A stretch of DNA of 26,058 nucleotides from Silene noctiflora (lineage: Eukaryota > Streptophyta > Magnoliopsida > Caryophyllales > Caryophyllaceae): positions 59,356 to 85,413 of the forward strand of contig VHZZ01006595.1 of assembly GCA_009801015.1 (NCBI GenBank), read 5' to 3'. A program made the position numbers and the translations under genes. Positions within the stretch are counted from its first letter, which is position 1; each line of letters opens with the position of its first letter. Shown one piece after another: positions 9,042 to 18,400 of this stretch. The notes under the pieces were generated by a model. The model was given only the letters and a program-made list of their open reading frames with translations. It ran no database searches and had not been told where the DNA came from.

Positions 9042-9824
9042 ATGGCAGTTCCAAGGCAATGCTTCATCATATCTTTACTCGTCGCTCTGTCATTCTCGAG
9101 CGTTATTCAAACGAGCTTTGGAGTCCGGCAACTCCTCCAGACGCTTCCTCCTCTTCCATCAGTGCCGAAACCAACCATTCCAAATATACCAGCTGTCCCA
9201 AAACTACCACAGGCCACTTTACCACCACTGCCCTCCGTACCTGCTGCAACTAATTTACCCAAACCCGCAAACTTGCCTCCGCTGCCAACTGGCACTGGTT
9301 TACCTACAATGCCGAATGCTGCAACTCTGCCTAAGCCCACAGCTCTGCCACCCCTCCCAGCTGGCCCAGCTCTTCCAAAGCCCCCAACTCTGCCAAACCA
9401 GCCGGCTGCCCCAGTTTTGTCTCAACCCACGGCTCTGCCACCTCAGCCAGCTGTCCCAGTTCAACCCAAGCCCACAGCTATGCCACCCATGCCAGCTAGC
9501 CCAGTCCTGCCAAAACCCGCGGCTATGCCAACCCAACCAGCTGTCCCCGCTTTGCCAAAACCCTCAGCTCTACCACCCCAGCCGGCTGGCCTCGTTCAAC
9601 CAAAGCCCACGGCTCTACCGCCACTGCCAGCTGGCCCTGTTATGCCAAAGCCCACCACTATGCCTACTCAGCCATCTGCCCCGGTTACACCTAAGGTCAC
9701 TTTCCCTCCATTGCCAACGATGCCTTCTGCTCCCAAGGTGACTGTGCCTCCTCTCCCAGCTATGCCCGCTAACCCAACCACTGTCCCTACCATTCCTACT
9801 GTTGCACCACCTCCTTCAAAGTAA
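9042..9824 (+). CDS. Secreted proline-rich repeat protein (260 aa)
   Basis: Larger relative of the three upstream genes, same strand, intronless. The start is the ATG at 9042; an in-frame TTG at 9036 is not credible in a plant. Residues 1-29 are a signal peptide (hydrophobic CFIISLLVALSF, cleavage likely after SFG), followed by VRQLLQ, which corresponds to ARHLLQ in the small copies. Residues about 35-96 carry irregular LPPLPS/LPPLPT segments. Residues 97-216 are eight 15-residue repeats with consensus PKPTALPPxPAxPVL. The tail has two more PPLP cores and ends VAPPPSK. There is no Cys in the mature part and almost no charge except Lys in PKP. Likely an extracellular, hydroxyproline-bearing wall protein. 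Function is unknown. The three small copies share the layout but not the 15-residue repeat, so this gene is the older or more diverged member. Confidence 0.85.
   Translation: MAVPRQCFIISLLVALSFSSVIQTSFGVRQLLQTLPPLPSVPKPTIPNIPAVPKLPQATLPPLPSVPAATNLPKPANLPPLPTGTGLPTMPNAATLPKPTALPPLPAGPALPKPPTLPNQPAAPVLSQPTALPPQPAVPVQPKPTAMPPMPASPVLPKPAAMPTQPAVPALPKPSALPPQPAGLVQPKPTALPPLPAGPVMPKPTTMPTQPSAPVTPKVTFPPLPTMPSAPKVTVPPLPAMPANPTTVPTIPTVAPPPSK
9330..9689 (+). repeat. 45-bp coding minisatellite, 8 units
   Basis: Eight units of exactly 45 bp encode residues 97-216 of gene 4. Position 8 is P,N,P,P,T,P,P,T; position 9 is L,Q,Q,M,Q,Q,L,Q; position 15 is L,L,Q,L,L,Q,M,T. The units therefore follow the order c-a-b-c-a-b-c-a, giving a 135-bp higher-order period. 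Confidence 0.85.
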
Positions 9825-10637
9825 TGATTCAGATTGCACCGAGATTGTATGATTATATGTTCATTTTATTGTACTTTTTTTCTTTTCTATTGAAGTCCTA
9901 GTGATATGGTATACCATATTTAGCTTGTATTTGAGAGTTTGCTGGTTTGGCTTGTAATAGTTCTTTCAGACACACAGAGTTGTTATACATTCACTTGTTA
10001 TTTACACGTTGCTTATTTTGGTGAAAAACTCTTTGGTTTCTGGAGTCAATTATATATAACTGCAGAGCAGATATAAACATTTGATTCAAAATGCCAACAT
10101 AGAGTTCTAGACAAAAATTATAGCTAAATAGATATTTACTTACTCGTAGATGTTGCTCGAGACTCGAGAGTCACACCTTTGTGAATTTAGATCATGAGTA
10201 TCTCAATACATGCCTAACAAGAAATTGACTGGATGCCACACAGACTCAGGCATACTATTAAATTTCGGTTTCGGTCATGGTCATGATACCATTTGTCGCA
10301 AGGATTTCCGCCTTTTGATAGATTAAGGCAACTCCTACCATAAAATAAAGCATCTGAAATGGTTTAATGAGTATTGTCCAATTTTGCATCAGAGTTGGTT
10401 GACACGGTTTAGAGAACTGTTATAACTCAGAAAGGGTAGACCATAGGTACCATTTGTTAATCTGTTTAACTTTATCTATTTATAGCAAAAAAAAATCGTA
10501 TTTTTTTCTCTTAGAGTTCTACAGATTCTTTTAATTTAACAATCTCAGTAGTAGTATACATATTGCATGGAAAAGAGCCATAAAGATATTGATGTTGCAA
10601 AATAAGAAGACATGTATAGACAAGTAGCATAAATAAT
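9825..10637. other. Convergent intergenic region
   Basis: Holds the 3' UTR of gene 4 and the gap before the 3' end of the next, oppositely oriented gene. A 16-bp perfect palindrome (ATATGGTATACCATAT, 9904-9919) lies in the probable 3' UTR. No gene seen. Confidence 0.6.
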
Positions 10638-10643
10638 TTTATT
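10638..10643 (-). promoter_or_regulatory. Poly(A) signal of the YigZ/IMPACT gene
   Basis: AATAAA on the minus strand, about 207 bases after the stop codon at 10850-10852. Confidence 0.5.
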
Positions 10644-10849
10644 CATGTCAAGGTTATATGTACAAGTAAATCATGAAGTACAAAATGCATATCAAGGATA
10701 CCTAATAGATTCTAACTTGTGGCTGACAAGAGTAAAGAACACAGGTTTGTGACAGTGTGACCGTTTTCCAGCTTAAGGGAAGCAGATTAGGAACAACACC
10801 AACCAGTTCAGCATGTAGTTCTCATAAGAATTGATCGAGACCAAATATT

Positions 10850-12633
10850 TCAACTCTTTATAAACTCAAGATCTCTGCCACAACTTCCTTTAATAGCATC
10901 TTCTAGGCTTTCCACTTTATCGAAATCAACTTTGAAAGTCACCATTGTAGTACCATCTTTACCAGTGTCATAATCCTGTTTGACGTCCTCAGCTTGGAAT
11001 GATTGTAGCTGTCAAAGACGAATAATTCATGTTATGTATTCATCACTTCATAGTCCCAAATAAGCAACAAATAAAGGTAAATTACTCCAGTACAAGTCAA
11101 GATGGTAGTCCGTTTTGGCATAACATCCATCTATAATCAAATTAGTAGTGACTACTGACTAGTGAGTTTACCTGATGGTACAGAAGTCCCAGAAGATCAA
11201 ATGAAACTTCCACACCCATAGGAACCTACAGTTTATTATTCTCAATTCAGATACACATCAAACAGAAAAATGCATCCGTAGTCACAGAAAGTCAGAAACT
11301 GCGATCATTAATTTACATGTCAGGCTAAATAATCGCTCAAACTAGTTCCTAAAGATACAATTTAGAACTATAACCTAGGGTCTTCTTGAATAGTGAAAGC
11401 GAGAATGAAACATAAAAATATAAATTACTTTTGATTTCACCAAGCGAGTTGGGGCGTTTTTCAAGCATTCTGAAGTGACCCCTCCATAAGCCCTGACAAG
11501 GCCTCCAGTACCTAGTTTGATACCACCAAAATGCCTGTAATTCACCAAGCATGTCATATCATCTCAATGTCTTGAACCAAAAGAAGCCAATTGATTGAAA
11601 AAATATATTCCTTGATAAAGAGAGGAATACTACCTTATCACAACTACCATGACTCTATCAATACCCGAAGATTCAATGGCGGAATACATGGGTTTGCCTG
11701 CAGTACCCGAGGGTTCACCATCATCACTAGATCGATACTGGTCACCAATCTATATATACACAAAAATTACAGCTTAACTTTCAAAATGAGGAGCTCCAAG
11801 CAACAAAGTGACAAACATAACAATATAGACGTAATGCATCCATAGCTTCCAATGATCATCCATACCTAACATCATTAAGCTTACTAACCTTCCTCAAACT
11901 TGAAATAATACTACAAAGAGCCAGGTGGGGCCTGGGGGATAGCAGAGGCGGTCTCCCCAACAATGAAAAAATTGAAGTTTTTAGTTGATCCTTCAAAAAA
12001 AATTCTAGTTTACTACCTCCGTATATTACATCAGTAGTTCGCCCCTGCAGTCCCCTTAACGTCAAATTCTGGCTCCGCCACTGCTAGTACATCCTGGTTC
12101 TTACGGAAACTTTCTGAACTAAATATCTTTAAAAGCGAACAATTTCTAAAACCCGAATAACAACATTTCAATTAAATTAATAAGTGAATCAAGTAATCCT
12201 TTACCTTATAAGCCCAGCAATTGTGTGAAGCGCGATTATCTCGCACCTAAACACACATTAACAACAAAGTTTCAACAAAAATTAACACAAACCCAGATCA
12301 AAATCACCTAAAAATGACAGAAAAACACTAAAAAAATCATTAAAAAAAATTAAATATTGCAAGAAAATCAAAACCTCGGAGAGAAAAGATTGAGCAGAAA
12401 CTTCATTAAAAACGGGGGAAGCAATGGCGATAAATTTACTCTTTTTAATCTCTTTCTCAAAAGTAACCCTATGAGCGAGTGTAGTAAACGCGGCGCCGGT
12501 TGCGGTGGCGTTAATGGAGGTAACCATGGTGGTTTTACAACGTATGAAAGTTGATGAGATAGATAAGGATACAAGAAGTGTAGCAGATAATCGAGGATTT
12601 TTAGCAAAATTAATGGAGTTGTAGCAATTAATA

Positions 12634-12665
<32 letters not shown>

Positions 12666-12731
12666 ATGGTGGTGGTAATAGTTTAAGGATGTTGGGAGTT
12701 TTGATGGAATTAGTCTGCGATTTATTTGCAT
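10850..12731 (-). CDS. YigZ/IMPACT (UPF0029) family protein, six exons
   Basis: Exons, in order: 12731-12375, 12246-12205, 11749-11634, 11534-11429, 11225-11172 and 11008-10850, all with GT-AG borders and in phase. From the ATG at 12527 the product is 209 aa, the usual length of bacterial YigZ-type proteins. From the ATG at 12731 it is 277 aa. In the 209-aa numbering, [12 protein letters not shown] (53-64), [12 protein letters not shown] (74-85) and [23 protein letters not shown] (100-122, read across the exon 3/4 border) are the family hallmarks. Residues from about 140 form the ferredoxin-like C-terminal half. It lacks the N-terminal RWD domain of animal IMPACT and yeast Yih1, which act through Gcn1, so that role should not be carried over. 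The inner ATG has near-ideal context (ACCACCATGG) and the outer one a weak context. The outer start adds 14 histidines and a Ser-rich leader. In this copy the family's RYFGG or RYYGG reads RHFGG. Confidence 0.88.
11914..12083 (-). mobile_element. hAT-like miniature element in intron 2 of the YigZ/IMPACT gene
   Basis: The right end reads CTGGCTCCGCCACTG (12069-12083). Its complement CAGTGGCGGAGCCAG is a terminus I know from plant hAT-like non-autonomous elements. The left end has GAGCCAGGTGGGGCCTGGGGG (11918 on), the usual inner part of such termini, but the outer CAGTGGCG is eroded. No clear 8-bp target duplication remains. It lies wholly inside the 11750-12204 intron. Confidence 0.5.
12633..12674 (-). 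repeat. CAY triplet run encoding 14 histidines
   Basis: On the minus strand fourteen CAT/CAC codons lie in frame in the upstream extension of the YigZ/IMPACT gene. Nine of the fourteen form two pure blocks (seven CAT, four CAC), as expected from triplet slippage. If translation starts only at 12527 the run is 5' UTR. Confidence 0.85.
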
Positions 12732-12850
12732 TTGTGATTCCAGTAACAGGTTTGTCAGAAGTATGGTGATTGTGTTTAGCGGCTTTTTACTCCTTGATGC
12801 GTAACCTCATTCATTTATGTCAAAGTAGAAAGGTCAATTTTACCCGAATC

Positions 12851-13150
12851 TAGAGGTGGAAGTGGGCCGTGTTGTACCCGTGCCCGTGCCTGTGCTTGTG
12901 CCTCAGGCCGGCCCATTGTTCTAGGGACCAAAATAGGCACAGGGATCATGGAACGTGTTGTGCCGTGCTGAAATTTCTGAATGGTTGTTCGTGGCACGGC
13001 TCAGACACGATGGCTCGGTGGGCCGGCCCGGGGCGAGGCTGAAGTCGTGCCCTGCCATGAAAATTTTCAAATCCAATACTAATTTTCAATCTTTGCGATA
13101 ATTCTTCGTTGGGTTATCAATTTTTTCGTTGGGCACGCCTAGCCCACGGC
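12851..13150. mobile_element. GC-rich transposon-like terminus (TAGAGGTGG start)
   Basis: TAGAGGTGGAA at 12851 is followed by GTGGGCCGTG, repeated CCGTGCC words, and GGGCCGGCCCGGGG near 13020. TAGAGGTGGCAA-type starts followed by GGGCCGGG or GGGTCGGG are common at ends of non-autonomous plant transposons. The far end was not found, so the right boundary is a guess. It lies upstream of the YigZ/IMPACT gene. Confidence 0.4.
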
Positions 13151-13966
13151 CCACATGCCATATATTGTTCTAAATTGACCGATTTCCCACGTATTTGTGA
13201 TTTCATTATTTGTTATGAGTTATGTTTTTTCACATACGGATTTTACTCTTTCACATACGCGTTTTACAACAATACCCTTGTCATTTTTTCCCTCGACCCT
13301 CATTTGATTGATTTTTTCAACTCCAATTCCTTCACCTCCCACTAACGACCCGTGCTTCGGTCGACTATACTTCGACCGACCTTGGGGTCCCTTTTCTCCG
13401 ACTACCCTTGTCCCCTTGTCCAACCACCCCACTCCCTCTTAAGAACACCCATTTCTTGTCCTTCCCCGACCCTCCCTCCCCGGACCTGCATCCCCCCATC
13501 AATTTGTTTGATACTACACTTGCAGCAAAAAACACAATTAATTCAGTATTTTTATCATGTTAATTGTTTGGTACTACACTTGAAATTTCCCCAGCAAGTT
13601 GTTTGGTACTAGTCACTGCGCTTGAATTTTGGCACCGTTTTTATCTCTGTGAATTATTTTTGTTCAGTTGAGTAAACGGCGAATTTCGATTGAATTCAAA
13701 TGGCCGTAATTATGATGAGTTGAGTTATCGTTCAATACTGGCAAAGGAATGAATTATAATTGGAAATTTAGAAGCGCGAATCAATTAATTGGAAGATTGT
13801 AATCCATTATTCAAGTTTTAAGAACAATTAAATTCAACTTTAGAGAAAAAGTTAGATTAGATTTAATTTGGTTAGGTTTAGAAAAAATGTGATATGGAAA
13901 ATTAATGAGAAAGTGTATGTGAAAAGAGTAAAATTCGGTGAAAAAAGTAATTTCATTTGTTTGTTA
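13151..13966. other. Intergenic stretch, no gene seen
   Basis: AT-rich with a C-rich patch at 13380-13500. Three degenerate copies of TGTTTGRTACTA start near 13505, 13567 and 13600, two of them followed directly by CACTTG. Open frames here are short and unsupported. Confidence 0.5.
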
Positions 13967-14265
13967 CTCCCTCCTATCCGCTATTTTCTTCCCTATTTCC
14001 TAAAACGGATTATTCAGGTTTTCTTCCCCTTTCTATGTTTGGTAACAATCACTTCTCTCCTATCACCAAACCCCACCCAACACTTTTACTCTTATTTTAT
14101 TCATCACTCTCTCTTATCACCAAACCCCACCAACTCTTTTACTTTTATTTTATTCCTACCCCTCTACAATCCCCCAACCCCACATTTTCCTTTATCAATA
14201 TAATACTCCCTCCCTTAATCCCCGTGCCCACTTGAAAGGGGAAGAAGATAGTGGATTGGAGGGAG
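13967..14265. mobile_element. Stowaway-like MITE, 299 bp, TA target duplication
   Basis: Left end CTCCCTCCTATCCGCTATTT (13967 on) and right end, read on the other strand, CTCCCTCCAATCCACTATCT (14265 back) are imperfect terminal inverted repeats, flanked by TA on both sides (13965-13966 and 14266-14267). Inside, a segment of about 53 bp is tandemly duplicated (about 14050-14155; TATCACCAAACCCCA at 14061 and 14115). A second inward CTCCCTCC lies near 14206. It has no coding capacity, as usual for MITEs moved by Mariner-type transposases. Confidence 0.8.
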
Positions 14266-14532
14266 TATTTATTAATCTATTAAATTATTGAAATCATAAA
14301 TTGCGAACGTGAAGATTGAAACGGTGAGAGGCAGAGGAATTTGTGAAATGTGAAGATTGGGAGCTTGAGACTTGGCATGGTTGAGTACAACTGTGGATAT
14401 TTCCTCTGTTATGGAGTACAGTAGATCAAGTTTTACCAAATGGACATGGAGATTAGTTAGGGAGGTTTTGTGATGATTAGTTAGCCAGTTAGTTATCATC
14501 ATATACTAAATAGAAAATAAATAATCAACAAA

Positions 14533-14614
14533 GTCGCTTTGGCCGAGTGGTTAAGGCGTGTGCCTGCTAAGTACATGGGGTTTCCCCGCGAGAGTTCGAA
14601 TCTCTCAGGCGACG
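14533..14614 (+). tRNA. tRNA-Ser(GCU)
   Basis: An 82-base intronless nuclear tRNA with a complete cloverleaf. The acceptor stem GTCGCTT/AGGCGAC (one G-U pair) is followed by discriminator G. The D arm contains TGGCCGAGTGG (A box, about 14540-14550). The anticodon stem is TGTGC/GTACA with loop CTGCTAA, giving anticodon GCT at 14566-14568, which reads AGC and AGT. A long variable arm GGGG-TTT-CCCC is typical of serine tRNAs. The T loop TTCGAATC is the B box. A short T run after 14615 would end RNA polymerase III transcription. CCA is not encoded, as expected in a nuclear gene. Confidence 0.97.
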
Positions 14615-14622
14615 ATTTTTTT
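14615..14622 (+). terminator. Pol III terminator after tRNA-Ser
   Basis: A run of seven T residues directly follows the tRNA 3' end. Confidence 0.7.
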
Positions 14623-15485
14623 CCCTATTTAAAATCTTATTTTCTTGCTTAAACTTATACGGTTATACCTCGTCAATGTAGAGTCAATTGTTGTCATTTG
14701 GTTTTGTCACAAAGACCAACGAAAGAGGGATGAATCATTTTAGACCAAGTTGAGCGTAAAGGGTCAAATTACTCATTAAATGCATACTTAAAATAGAAAG
14801 GACAACAATTGAAAGAGACACCCCAAAATAGAATAAGACAACAAATAACCAGAACAGAAAGAGTATATTATTAGGATCAAAATTATTTTAAAACAGTGTT
14901 AATTATTTTCATGATATATAAATTCAAATGGTTAAAATTCATAAAGATCGATGCATGAAAGGCACTGTGAATTAATTAGATGTTCCATCACCAAAATTTA
15001 AGAACAAGAATAATACGAGAATGTCCGTCATAGTTTGGATTATCTTGGTTAATTATTGATGGAACCATGAATATGGGCTTCTTCACCTTCTTGTGTTGTA
15101 TACTTGCATATACTCTCTACAGCCACCAAAGGCTGATCATCCACCGCCATTTAACCATTTCGACCACCAGACTAAGTATATTCTAGTGCTTATATTGCCA
15201 GGAAAAAAAGAACAAAAAACACACTTTATCCAACTTTTATATTCTATTATAGAATAAAAGTAGTAACAATAAGTACATCCAAAAAATATATCGCTAAAAT
15301 AATAAAAGAAATTGATATACTATACAACCGATGTAGAGAACGAAATAATTCGAAGAGATGTACGGGGGCCTCTTCATAGCTGGAAAATGAGGAAGCTAGG
15401 ATTGCAAAGACGGCACATTCCGACAACTTGAATTCGGGAAGCACAACACGAACATCAGTTTGGTTTTTCGATAAGAATCAAGGAA
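14623..15485. other. Intergenic stretch and 3' UTR of the large gene
   Basis: AT-rich. The part from about 15240 to 15485 probably belongs to the 3' UTR of the minus-strand gene that ends at 15486. A 65-codon frame there has no visible homology and is not called. GAAAGGACAACAATTG near 14800 is vaguely complementary to CAATTGTTGTCATTTGG near 14687, which may be a decayed inverted-repeat element. Confidence 0.45.
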
Positions 15486-18400
15486 TTAGTAGTAACAGGC
15501 ACCATCTTTGGTACTAGTAGAATCCTTGCAAAGCATGGCATGGGCTTCTACTATGGTCCTGGGTGGTTCTATGTCCTTGTGTTGCACACTGTTACCCAGC
15601 AATCGCTGTATTTCCGTCGCAAATGTTTCATCCAAAATCTATTTGTGAAGTAATATATATCATTCAGACACGAGAAGTTTTAGAGATGCAGTGAAGTACA
15701 CAAAGTAACATACTCGAAAAATAGCAGATATGAGATACTCTGGGGCAGAGAGAATAATGACTATTTCTATTTTGCTTTGTTACAATATAAATGGTCCCTT
15801 GAGATAATACTCCCACCTTTTCAGTCAACAAGCCATAATGTTCAAAACTCTCGATAAAAATGACAACTACGCTTATCGCCTAAAATAGGGGGTAGACGAT
15901 TAAACTATAAACTTCTTATTTACCCTCTATTAAAAAGAGCATTTTAGAACTTCAAATGAAAGTGATCAATCCTTTTGGGACAAACGATGTATTTGCATTG
16001 AAGATTCATTATATACCTAAGATAACGACGCAAGATAAAAAGAAATCACAAAAGTGTCAGGAAAGAGGAAACAACTTACACGGAGAGCAATTCGCAGTCC
16101 CTTGTACAAGGATCTGTTTTCCTTGCCGTTCTCCAAACAATGCAGAACCTCCTGTAGCCGGCAAAAAGGGTACAATTAAGCAGAAACATCCAGAAAAATA
16201 AGAAGGTAATGGAATCTATGCCCGAGAAAAATGGGTGTAGATGTAGTCTAACCTGTCCCATCCTATCCCAGAAACCTCGACAAACTGTTACAAATACACG
16301 GGTTTCAAGTATAGAGTGGAGATGATCTATTGTTTTTATGACCATATCCTGCAGTTGCTGCATTCTGCTCTGTACATCTGACTCTTCAGAAATGTCTTTA
16401 AAGTCTTGGATTATTTTCTTCCACTTAGTTGCGCTCTGTAGTCTCGTCTGGAAAAAAAAATTATAAAAAAAACACGCTTTAAAATTCATAGATAGAGTAC
16501 ACATTGTCTTTGCACTAGGCTCTCTCACATATGGCCTTTAAAAGAAACGCCTAAACCCGAATCGAGCCAACCTAGGATAACTATTTTGAAACAAAAACCT
16601 TAAATAGCAACAACCCAATTATGACCGCCCCGTAACACTTGACACGACCTCAAACCAGACTGTGATAGAAAGGATGTAGCCGAAATGAGCTAACCCTACA
16701 ATAAACCGATTCAAACTCGACTGAAATGACCCATTTGCCAAGCTTCTTTTTTTCTTCTCTCCCTGAACTTGTGTAGTTGACAGAGTGAAAGTCATTATAT
16801 CATGTACTTTTTTTCTCATTGATATCGTCTTTTTTTTTGTCTTCCTATTTACTTGTTTTTTTTTCCCATATCCCACCCCTGAAGTTACGTTATTGTAGCT
16901 ACAACACTTATTTACTAACATATACAGTAAGAAAAGAAAGGGAAAAAAAAAACAAAGTCTATACATAAGCTTACATTCTCAAGAAGCTTCTCAGTGACAG
17001 CTTGTGTCAAATTCCGGAACTTGGTTCTGAGCATAATAGTAACTTCCGTAAGACGCTCCCCTGGAGCAGTATTTCCAGAATCAACCATGCAAGTACTCCA
17101 GGTTTTCAAGTGTGTTTCAATCTTGGGAAACAATACATCAAGCATCCTTCTCAACGAATTCAAGACGATTCCTAGCTGGCAATTTTAGTGAGTGTCAGTT
17201 TATGCACAAAAGATAACTAAAATTCAGCAAATCCGGGATGCTTCCTGGTAATTTCAATCAAATTTGATTCTGTATGCTAGGTTATTGTTCCAAGCGTGTA
17301 TTAAACTTCAAATTCAATCTGAAGTACCCTAGTGGGCAACTATCAATAACAACTAATAGACACAACAAGACTACTTTTGGAGTGCATGACAACTGTCTTT
17401 TCAAGGGCATGTCAAACATGACACGAGACATCAGTTTATTCATTATTGTCTGATATAGGATCAGCGTTGATAACACAAAAAACAGAAGATCGCTTATCAC
17501 CTCTGAAGGCACTGAATAATAGCTGTCAGCTCTTTTGGCAAACTTCTGAACATATTTAAGGCCCAGCCGGGCAAGATTGTCTTTCAGTGGTGACAGAACA
17601 TCAGCGTATTGCTTCTCCAAGGCTTCCACTACAGCATTCTGAACCTCTGCCATGACCTGAAATAAATAAGAACCAAGAATAAGCGGTGCATTGAAGAGTC
17701 AAAGTCTATATAAAATCTTTATATAATATCCAACACTTAACCCTCAGTTGTCAAAATCTTTTGAATCAAACAATTAGCGGGAAGTGGTTCGGTGCAGAAA
17801 ACAAATGCTTGTTAGGGTGAGTGGCTCTAAATTAACACTTCAACGGTAAGAGTAAACAATTTCTATTCAAGCTAAAAAGCGTCCTAAAGGATGCAGCCGA
17901 CAATTTTCGTGAAATTTGTGGAGTTGTGTGTTTAAGAGTTGAGAATAGTAGCGGGCGAAGCCTATTGGGTTTACAACTTTAGATTGGTTTGGTCAACTAA
18001 CATATGTTCATCATTAAACAAGGCGATAACAAAATTTCCATATAACAAATTTTGCTCTATATTACTCATAATTGCATTATGCAGACTGCAAGTCTGCAAA
18101 TGGAGTAGTGTCAAAAAAGAACAGATTTTGACTTACATTCTCCAACACAACAGCATATTCTGGCCAACGGTGAACGATAACTTCGTATTCGTTCAATGTC
18201 TGCCTTAACTGATCGTATAATTCATCAATGAAAGGATTTGTTAACTGTTCAGTTTTGCAAGAAGAGCCTTTTACCTGCCAGCAAAAGTTCATAAAATCAC
18301 TCATCAATATATCAAACGTATTAGCAATGCCTGCATATAAGGACCCCTTGTCCTTGCTTATATGATGATTAATCATATGTTATTTTTTCTATTTGAATAC

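Noticed and set aside
13352-14235. Several plus-strand open frames of 86-111 codons
   Set aside because: They cover a C-rich patch and the MITE at 13967-14265. Composition is low-complexity with no family likeness.
15247-15444. 65-codon minus-strand frame after the large gene
   Set aside because: Lies in the probable 3' UTR with no recognisable protein and no splice link to the main frame.
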